Shown: positions 56,465-64,000 of the stretch, one piece after another
How positions within the stretch are numbered: position 1 is the stretch's first letter
How the letters are laid out: the number at the start of each line of letters is the position of its first letter
Source: Pyrrhosoma nymphula
Lineage: Eukaryota > Arthropoda > Insecta > Odonata > Coenagrionidae
Direction of reading: 5' to 3'
NCBI GenBank assembly: GCA_963573305.1
Contig: OY754327.1
Coordinates: forward strand, 187,434,386-187,498,385
DNA: 64,000 nt
Notes under the pieces: generated by a model
Told to the model about the DNA's origin: nothing
The model's database searches: none
The model's input: the letters and a program-made list of their open reading frames with translations, nothing else
Program-made: the position numbers and the translations under genes

Positions 56465-57910
56465 TGAGTAGTCTACCGGTTAAAGTTAGATTTTGATAAA
56501 AGTCAGAGAATATCCAACAGACTCTTACACGTGCAGTGCCCTATCTACCTATAGTATTTATTTCTTCAACTAAGTATGCGACCTACCTTTCTTCACCCTG
56601 TCCATAAAATCTATTCTCTTTTTCCCCCTTCTCCACTTGCCCAACATCCTTCCCTCTATCACGACCTTCAGCAAACCATCGCCCCTAATTACACCTTCCA
56701 GCCACCTACCCTGCCTTCCCTTAATCTCATCCACAAGTTTCCTCTCCAACTATAGTAGGTCAAGCACTTCCTCATTTGTCTTCCTTTCCGTCCAACGCAT
56801 CTTCTCCATCCTCCTCCACACCCACATCTCGAATACTTGCAGCCTCTTTTCGTCTTCCTTTCTCAAGGTCCACGTTTCTGCCCCATACAACGCCACACTC
56901 CATATCAAGCTCCTCACCAGCCACTTTTTTTACATCCTTACTTAAGGTCCCCGTCATCAGCTCCCTTCTATTATTGAACCCTTCCTTCGCTTGCGCTATT
57001 CTTCTCCTTATTTCTTTGCTACTATGTCCTGTTTCTTCTAGCGTACTACCCAAGTAATTAAATTGTTCTACTTGCTCCAGTTTGTGACTTCCTACTCATA
57101 TCACCAGACTCGCTTTCATTGTCCTAGAGAATCTCATTACTATTGTTTTATTATGATTAATCTTCGTCCCGTATTTCTCACACTGCTTTTCCAATGCACC
57201 TACTAAACTTTGCAAACCTTTCGATGACCGACTGATTAACGCCTGGTCGTCCGCGAATCTAACCGACTTTATCCGCTGGCCTCCTACTTCGATTCCTACT
57301 TCTAGCTCTTTCCATACCTCTCTTACAATTTCCTCAGCATAGATGTTAAAAAGCAAAGGCGACAACGGGCACCCTTGTCGCACTCCGCGATCTGTAACTG
57401 CCCACCCTGATTCACCGTCAGCTACCTTCACCTGAGCCCTCTGCCCCGTATATAGGTTTCGGATGAGTCTCCTATCACGTCAATCTATTCTTATTTTCCC
57501 CAGTATCTCCCTTAGTTTATCCCAGTTTACTCTGTCAAACGCCTTTTCGAAATCCACAAAGCAAGTGAAAACCATCTGATTATACTATTTGTTTCTTTCT
57601 ATAAGTGTCCTCATTACCGCAATCGCATCCTGAGTTGTCCTCCCCTTCCTGAACCCAAACTGGTCATCGACTAAAAGGTAATTTGCTGTACTCTCCAACC
57701 TTCTATGTAATATTCTAAGCAAAACTTTAGCCGCGTGCGAAATTAAAGTAATTGTTCTAGGTATACTCCTCGCATTCTAACACAATCCTCTTCTTCGGGA
57801 TAGGTATTAATACTGTTTTCATAAAATACTCCGGCCATACTCCTTCATCGTAGATCCTACGAATATTGGTTAACCTACAGAAGTGTAATCCCCTTTTATT
57901 GCATTGCAGG
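56465..57910 (-). pseudogene. Decayed LINE reverse transcriptase (third LINE type)
   Basis: Reverse strand from about 57880: NIRRIYDEGVWPEYFMKTVL, LIPIPKK, then in other frames DDQFGFRKGRTTQDAIAVMR, FVDFEKAFDRVNWDKLREIL with the catalytic Asp, GVRQGCPLSPLLFNIYAEEI (57370 region), SVRFADDQALIS with the FADD box, and KINHNKTIVMRFSR in an open frame of 111 codons (57096-57431). After a shift, LGSTLEETGHSSKEIRRRI and WVWRRMEKMRW-like sequence, and the C-terminus ends RIDFMDRVKKGR near 56600. Several stops and frameshifts. Endonuclease domain not present in the window. Distinct in sequence from the TAGATG-tailed family and related to the small fragment at 4.9-5.1 kb. Confidence 0.78.
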
Positions 57911-58304
57911 GCATACTCGACAATGCTAACCTACGACAAACAGCTTTACGTATCTTACATTATCAGTGTAAGTGCATGTATTTTTGCTATCTGCACGATG
58001 CGCGAAAGGTATGTTTGATAAAAAAGGTTTTTTGATGTTTGACATTTGTGTTGAGAAGAGCGTTTGTAAATCCGATGCCAGGAAGCCTTGGATATTAATG
58101 ACATTACCGGTAATTATTAAATTGTGAGCAAAAAACATTATTAGTTGTTCTGCAAGTGACTTCATGACATAGTAGACTTTTTACTGTTTGCCGCTGCTGC
58201 AGAATCTTATGTGGAACCACAGAGGTGACCATTTGGTGTTGTGCAAGATTGTAAGAGATGGATTTCCGTGAACGCCTAGGTACTTATTAGTGATTTTAGA
58301 TATT
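57911..58304. other. No recognisable feature
   Basis: Nothing supported between the LINE and the hAT-like element. Confidence 0.3.
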
Positions 58305-58829
58305 AGTCATAGTTAAGCTGAGGACATTTAGGCACTAAAAATGAAGAAATAGGCAGCCTAAATAGGCACTAAAAATTTCAAAATAGGCACTTAAAATAGG
58401 CACTTAAAATAGGCGCTTAAAATATTATTTAATCGAAGATATGAAAACAAAAATTAAAGAAACCGATAAATCGATGAAAGTTCAATTATTAACTTTGGCC
58501 CCAAAGAGTTGGTCGATACCAGTAACAGCTGCCACTATTCTAGCAGCACCTCTAGTGGAGTAACGGATTCATTAATACGAAATTTGAAGGATCTAAAAAA
58601 TGAATACATGGCATCATTCACAATTAAAAAACTCGAAGTCACTATAGCTTCGAGAGAACCATACGAGCTTCAGCTTGGAAACTTTAGGCTTGGGAACCTA
58701 GGATAATCTGCCTAACCTTTGGCTTTGGAACCAGACAGATACCCACACAAGGATTTGGAACATTGTCGAAGAAACCAAATTGCAGGCTTGGGATCCTCAA
58801 CCAAGAAACCCACCAGTGGCTGGTATTGC

Positions 58830-58890
58830 ACGGCAATTGGGCGCGACCCCTACGGCGATGGGGTTACGGGTTCAAATGCCTGAACTGGCG
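58830..58890 (+). other. Weak B-box-like motif
   Basis: GGTTCAAATGCC at 58869-58880 resembles a polymerase III B-box, but a matching A-box is not convincing. May be a SINE relic. Confidence 0.25.
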
Positions 58891-58989
58891 GTGACAATGT
58901 CACCATGGACCTACGCAATATACTGAAAATGTCTACATAAAACAAACAGGACGACAAACAACAGAATGCATTTGGCGCCACCACATAGC

Positions 58990-59345
58990 AACGTTCTCAA
59001 CGTTGTTCATATTTTTAGGGCCGTATGTGCTCGCGATGAAAAACCAAGTCTACTTTTTTAAGAGGTTTTAAACATGCTCTTTCAAATGAAAATGATTCAA
59101 AAGAGTATCCAGAAGGTCTTTCTTTTGTAAGAGCGGGCAGAAAATAACCTATTTTTGTCGTTTTTACAAATGTCATCCTCAACGTTGTCCCTATTTTTAG
59201 GGCCTTATATGCCCGCGATGAAAAACCAGATATACTTTTTTAGAGGGTTGAAATCATTCTCTTTATAATGAAAAACATCCAAAAGAAATTCCAGAAGGTC
59301 TTTTCCTGTAAAAGCGGGGAGAAAATACCCTATTTTTGGCATTTT
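58990..59345 (+). repeat. Tandem pair of about 178-bp units inside the hAT-like element
   Basis: caacgttgttcatattttta...gggccgtatgtgctcgcgatg...agaaggtctttcttttgtaa near 58993-59165 recurs as caacgttgtccctattttta...gggccttatatgcccgcgatg...agaaggtcttttcctgtaaa at 59175-59345. Same order, about 80-85 percent identity by eye. Confidence 0.75.
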
Positions 59346-59914
59346 GTCAAAAAGTGTCACATTTTGACTCGATTTTTAAAATAATGGAAATCACTGGAAG
59401 ATGAAATATTATATTCATAAACCATGTATTTATATGTTATCATGCTCAAAGTTTCACGTTGATTATACCTTACTTACTGAAATATAAAAAGCCGAAATTT
59501 TAATTTTTTTTGATCCGCAATTTTTCGGGCCAGTTTCGCCCTGAATTTTCTACAAGGAGGTTGCTTTTACAGTTATTTTTATTATGATGTTTAATAGAAC
59601 TCAAAACTTTGTACAAGATAGCCAATATTTGTTTCTCTTATCAAAATATCTCCTGGGATACTATGTCTCAAAGTTACCGAAATCTCATAAACATACTGAA
59701 GAAGGGTGCGGCACGGGGTCAAACAAATTACTATATATCAGCAAGTATACCATTGGTGAACGTAAAACTTTACAAATGTTTATTGGGGATATGTGTGAAT
59801 GTCCATACAAAATTTCATTGAAATCCGTGATGGTCGAGCAGGGACCACCAGACCACTTGGCATGGAATGACCCAATACCTTTAAGCGGGTGAAAAAGACG
59901 TTTGAACTGATGTA

Positions 59915-60127
59915 TCAGAGGCGCACATTATTCCTGTCACATACCTCACGTATTTCAATAATTTTATCTGCAGAGTATAATGCAGTATTTAGCCATGTTC
60001 CCCATAATATCAATACTGGCTGTGAAGGCAGATCAACTTCAGGCATACTGCCTGAAGTTGATTTGCCTTTAAACTCAGCCATACTGAGTGGTACCTTCAA
60101 AAACAAGTTTTTGGCAATTGAAACCAT
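59915..60127 (-). pseudogene. hAT-like transposase fragment
   Basis: The open frame of 70 codons reads AKNLFLKVPLSMAEFKG, then DLPSQPVLILWGTWLNTALY and KIIEIREV. The signature LPxQPxLxxWGTWL followed by a short helix ending in I.EV is found in hAT-like transposases of insects, in the region between the zinc finger and the dimerisation domain. Upstream and downstream parts are not readable, so only this segment survives. Confidence 0.6.
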
Positions 60128-60520
60128 CGCATGTACGCATCAGGTAAAATTACCATAGTTTTTTTTCTACTCTTTATATAATAATACTTTGGATGATTTA
60201 TGCATGTTTGATACTCTTTATGCATGTTTAATGACATTATTTGAACCTTGATAGATTAAATAAGGAACTGAAATAACAGACAAGCTCTGCACTAAAGAGT
60301 AGTTTGGTGACGTTGAAAAGAATATTGCTTTTTTAGGCCCTTAAATAGGTGATATCAGCAGAAAAAGGCATAAACAGGTAAAATAGGCATTTTTAGGCAG
60401 CAACAAATCGCTTTAATTTCACCATAAATGATCCTAAATGAACTTATAACTTCATAAAATTGGTTTCCTGAGTAAAAGAAAAAATAGGCATTTTAGGCAA
60501 TGTCCTCAGCTAAGTCATAG

Positions 60521-61240
60521 TATATACCTATGCCGCTCATTTCACTCTCCGCGTAGTTTTGGGGGGTGACCCTGTTGTCGGATGCGCTTTGGTTGAGATT
60601 GATGACGTATCTTATGACGTAGGTGAACGTAGCGGAATTGTGTGCCCCATAGTTGCTGGGATCGGCAGAAACTAGGGCCGACAATAAAAATAGGATAACC
60701 CATACATCTCCATTGTCAGCCAAAATGGGAGCACGCGAGGTTGACCGCATAAGAGGAAGAAATCATCATCCTTCGCATGTCGCAGCTCAGTAGAAAGCAA
60801 GAAAACCGACGCTGTGAGCCTGTCTACGAAGGCGAAGGCATGGAAGGAGGAAGAAACGGAATTTAACTGTGTTCAGTAGTGGTGCTGGTTGGTTAGTTGT
60901 GCTTACGAGAAGGAAACTTCGTGCTATTCATTGTCCAACAAACTATAAGTTTTCATTTGATGATTATTCCTAATGCGTTGGATATACGATCTCGTAAGTA
61001 AAATTTCACGCGAGATTATCTCGGACGCCCGCACGTGAGGCAACATAAGAAGAGGCCAACCCTCCAAACCCTTTTAGCGTCTTTTAAGAAATGCATACTC
61101 GACGGACACCTGAGTTCGAGGACCCCTGAGGTCGTAGTCGTCGCAAAATATATGGACACGGTAGTATTAAAGTCACCGTCCGCCCTCTCACAATCAGTTT
61201 CATTCCTCAGTATATAAGAGCCGTCGAATGACCGATCAGC
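60521..61240. other. No recognisable feature
   Basis: Nothing supported. A possible start of the following CpG-rich block. Confidence 0.3.
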
Positions 61241-61800
61241 ACTCCAACCTCTCTCTCCAAACGACGCCCACCCCGGCTGATGAAACCACTATCTACGTAT
61301 GTGTACTTTATAATGCCTGGATTATTCCGCCGTCGCCTCCGGGGATAATGATTTTTACGAGAGGCCCCTTTTGAGCATTTCCTTCGACTCCGATTCCCAA
61401 GAACGAACGGACGGAAGAGAGCGAAGAAGATTTGCGACTCGGAGCGGCCAGACGCGCGGCCGAGACCCAAATGAGGTGGCGCCGACGGCCACCCCTCCCC
61501 CCGCCGCAGATTGCGCTCCCCTCTGGCGGCTGCCCTCCGGACTGTCTGCATCTTCCCCAACTACTACGCCCACCTCCCCAACAATATCCCTCCCTCTCTC
61601 CTCCTATGGAAACGGTTTCACGTTCGATTGCGCCGCTGAGGCACGTCCAATGTTTCTGCCTTCGTTTCTTCTTCTTCTTCTTATCCTTCTCACCGTTGCA
61701 TCCCGCGTTGAGCATCATCGGAACAATTGGAAGCGCAGCACTCCGGGATTTTTCTCATCCCCCGCTCAAGGACTCTTTTGACGCTCCGCGATCAATTTTG
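61241..61800. other. CpG-rich island with CTT microsatellite
   Basis: CpG-rich from about 61260 to 61560, then a CTT repeat at 61663-61683. Open frames up to 138 codons on both strands overlap each other and are Pro-, Arg- and Gly-rich without motifs. Possible promoter or CpG island. Confidence 0.45.
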
Positions 61801-62566
61801 AAACTCATCAAATCATACCTGTGCATTTTTTTAGGAATCGCGTATTAGGGATATAATTGCGTTTTACCCCAAGAACCAAATAACTTTATGAAACGCTGAC
61901 CAAATAAAAAAAATATATCTAAAGTTTTAATTAAATTTTGTAAAAATTTTCTTTTTTTTAGGAGTATGTAATGCTGAAATAACGCCATTTTATTAAGAGT
62001 TGAAGCTCATTGGCCAAATAAGATAAGGATAATAGCCCGTAAAATGAACACTAAGATTAAATAGCTTCATGGTATTGATTCGCAATTAATTATTTCAATG
62101 GAAAAAAATAACTCCAGAGACTGAGAAAATTCAGGTGAGAAATTAATTGAGATACAAGTAAATTTCAGAGTTTTAAAAAAGAATGTATATTGAAAGTTTT
62201 GGACAAAATTTATTTTTGGAAAGGATTGAATAACTGAAAAAATTGGATTTTTGAGGGAAAAATTGATGTTGTGATGAATAAGACAACTAATTATGAAAAT
62301 TTACTAAAAAATGAGACTCTTAGCCGCATTTATTTCTTTCCAATTTCTATCCTGTCCCTTCTTCCTCCTCGACGCTAGACGTAATTTAAAAGTATTCGAC
62401 CGTATGTTAGGCACTCCCGCTTTTCCCACGCCCTCCTTCATGATGGTGTTCACATCATATGATCGTGAAAACAATGTTTCATTTTCATTACTTTCTTTGC
62501 CAAATCATTTTATTTCATCGAATTATGGTATTAAAATATTGTTTAATGTTATCGTGAGTGATCAGG
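61801..62566. other. AT-rich, no recognisable feature
   Basis: Nothing supported. Confidence 0.35.
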
Positions 62567-63439
62567 CGTAGCCTCCGAGATATACAGCCCTGGAAACCCG
62601 AATTTCGATCGTCGTCTGTTTTCAAATAGCAAGTCTAAAATCGTGTGTGTTCTTACGGAGATAATTGAAATAAATTCTAATAAAAGGTTATTATGGCAGA
62701 TATGACTTGGTTAGTACCGTAAATGTTTGTTAAATGAGATAATGCATCATAACCGATAGCTGCAGAAAGTCATACATCGTTGCAATGCGATTTATCACAA
62801 TATAATTACACAAAATTTTAGGAGGCCTATGGAAAGTGAACAGATTTTTATTTACCATTTATTGGATTTTATGTCCCTAAACAAATAGTAATTTGAATAC
62901 CATGAAAGTAGAAGTTGGTTATGTAACAAAGGGGAGCGTTAAAAGACTATTTGAAGTATATGACGTCTTCATACTCCATTGAAAATTTGCATCGCATGAC
63001 ACTCAGAATTAAATTTAGTTATCAGTACCCGTCTGTGCTTTTATTATCTGCATAACATTGAATCAAATTGTCTCCTTAATCTATCCAATTTCGTTTCAGG
63101 TCGTGTTTGTCGATCAATTGCAAATGAGGGAAATATATTTACCACAATCGCAGTAGAAAATTAAATTCGCGTCGACAATTTTTCTTTCCGTTTTCGAATA
63201 ATAATTGTCTTAAAAAGTCGTGCTAAATATAAGACGAATTCTTTTCCAAGTGCATAAATATTTTTATGAAACTAACGCGTCCCTTGAAATGCGGCATATG
63301 GCAAGAAATAATTGCCTAACTTTGTTTGAACCTTGCCATAAGAAATACAAAGGAAGCGCATTTCCCGCGCTTTTCGTAGGCCTCCACTAAATAAAAGTGG
63401 AGGGGGTAGTGTTACGGCCTGTATATCTCGGAGGCTACG
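62567..63439. mobile_element. TIR element of 873 bp with 21-bp perfect inverted ends
   Basis: CGTAGCCTCCGAGATATACA plus G (62567-62587) is the exact reverse complement of 63419-63439. The next bases also nearly pair (ccc / ggc). No transposase frame is seen inside, so it would be a non-autonomous DNA element. Both flanks have aggcgta a few bases from the ends (62564-62570 and 63443-63450), but its position relative to the TIR is not symmetrical enough for me to call a target duplication. Confidence 0.7.
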
Positions 63440-63860
63440 AATTAGGCGTATTATTAATGCTATAACAACTGATAACAACGCTGCTCTTATTTTTTAAATG
63501 TGGAGTACATAATGGTTGAACTGAGATTTCAACACGTCTTCGCTAAATACCGAATACGTTTTTATTAGCTCGTTCTCCCCTGTGATTACTTGTAGTGCAT
63601 TTCGCGTTATTTTCATTGAATTTAATGTATTTATTTTTTGTGTCTTGTTTTATTAAAGTAGAAACACCAATTTTTCCTGTAACATTGATCTCATAACATA
63701 TTTCATAGCCATGTGAATAGCGTATACTATCTTCATTGTATAAATAAAAGATGCTTGAGTTGATTAGACACTGTTCGACGATGTTTTGCTTTCCTTGTGC
63801 ATAAACATAGGAACTAGAAAATATGTTGTGCGTTCAAGAAAATAACTCAGTAACGAGATT
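63440..63860. other. AT-rich, no recognisable feature
   Basis: Nothing supported. Confidence 0.35.
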
Positions 63861-63862
63861 AG

Positions 63863-64000
63863 GGGCCGTTCAAGTATTACGTAGGACGATTTATGCCATT
63901 TTTGACCCCCCCCCTCTCTCCCCTTAAGTCAGACAATGTAAGATTTTCCCAAACCCCCCCCTCCCCTCTCAGTCTTTCGAAAGACGTTTTATATTTGTAT
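63863..64000 (+). repeat. Dispersed repeat terminus GGGGCCGTTCAAGTATTACG with C-rich tract, cut by the window end
   Basis: ggggccgttcaagtattacg followed by a Gxxxxxttttgacccccccc block matches a kind of repeat end I recognise as widespread in invertebrate genomes (ggggccgttca...ttacgta...ccccccc). The unit runs out of the window, so its class cannot be set. Confidence 0.4.

Larger units (their letters stand above)
58313..60512 (-). mobile_element. hAT-like DNA transposon, about 2.2 kb, with 8-bp target duplication
   Basis: The octamer AGTCATAG flanks the unit at 58305-58312 and 60513-60520. The ends are inverted: agctgaggacat on the left (from 58316) and atgtcctcagct on the right (to 60511). 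Subterminal regions carry about six aataggca-type motifs at 58329-58424 and about six more at 60330-60500, all on the same strand at both ends. A transposase remnant lies on the minus strand. Duplication length and transposase support hAT. Nested repeats fill the middle. Confidence 0.75.

Noticed and set aside
58305..58424. Tandem aataggca repeats as a CRISPR-like array
   Set aside because: Units are short and unevenly spaced, without unique spacers, and sit inside a hAT-type element in a eukaryotic context.

Overview
The window looks like non-coding DNA from a large, transposon-rich arthropod genome, most likely an insect; the species cannot be named from sequence alone. Reasons: no bacterial-style gene packing, a spliced Tc1-like transposase, non-LTR retrotransposons ending in a TAGATG microsatellite, tRNA- and 5S-rRNA-derived SINEs, hAT elements with 8-bp target duplications, AT-rich stretches broken by CpG-rich islands, and long homopolymer G or C runs. 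I found no host protein-coding gene I can name. Almost every convincing protein signal belongs to a mobile element, and nearly all of these are broken.

Layout. 0.4-1.3 kb: decayed LINE. 4.0-6.7 kb: decayed RTE-like LINE (endonuclease plus RT), with a short piece of another LINE apparently nested in reverse. 6.8-7.2 kb: MITE. 9.1-9.8 kb: dispersed repeat and inverted-repeat element. 10.5-12.6 kb: a tRNA-like SINE joined to a 5'-truncated LINE whose RT frame is fully open, the pair flanked by a 10-bp direct repeat. 13-16.8 kb: minisatellite, tRNA-SINE, 258-bp foldback, CpG-rich blocks, LINE fragment. 17.03-19.39 kb: complete but disabled Tc1-like transposon with inverted repeats over 300 bp. 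20.5-21.4 kb: GC-rich, broken, unrecognised coding-like stretch. 22.9-29 kb: SINE pieces, two 5S-derived fragments, LINE 3' ends, foldbacks. 29.9-30.9 kb: a textbook heat-shock promoter (five in-phase HSE units, TATA box) ahead of an unassigned transcript-like stretch, possibly a solo LTR. 31-35.3 kb: AT-rich, mostly empty. 35.3-40.2 kb: hammerhead-like retroelement tail, foldback, intact 5S-derived SINE with 13-bp target duplication, tRNA-SINE, hAT MITE with 8-bp duplication. 40.5-42.8 kb: the largest CpG-rich island. 43.6-48.7 kb: AT-rich desert. 48.7-51.7 kb: second, longer copy of the TAGATG-tailed LINE, reverse strand, four nonsense codons. 52.8-53.6 kb: CpG-rich. 55.1-57.9 kb: decayed DDE transposase and a third LINE type. 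58.3-60.5 kb: hAT-like element with nested repeats. 62.6-63.4 kb: 0.87-kb terminal-inverted-repeat element.

How it fits together: the CR1/L2-like LINE supplies endonuclease and RT that could in principle mobilise itself and SINEs; the chimera at 10.5-12.6 kb suggests template switching between a SINE RNA and a LINE RNA. The DNA transposons fall into Tc1/mariner, hAT and unassigned TIR or foldback classes. Points most worth a second look are the heat-shock promoter, the 5S-derived SINE family, the long-armed Tc1-like element, the hAT element with same-orientation AGGCA repeats at both ends, and the SINE-LINE chimera.
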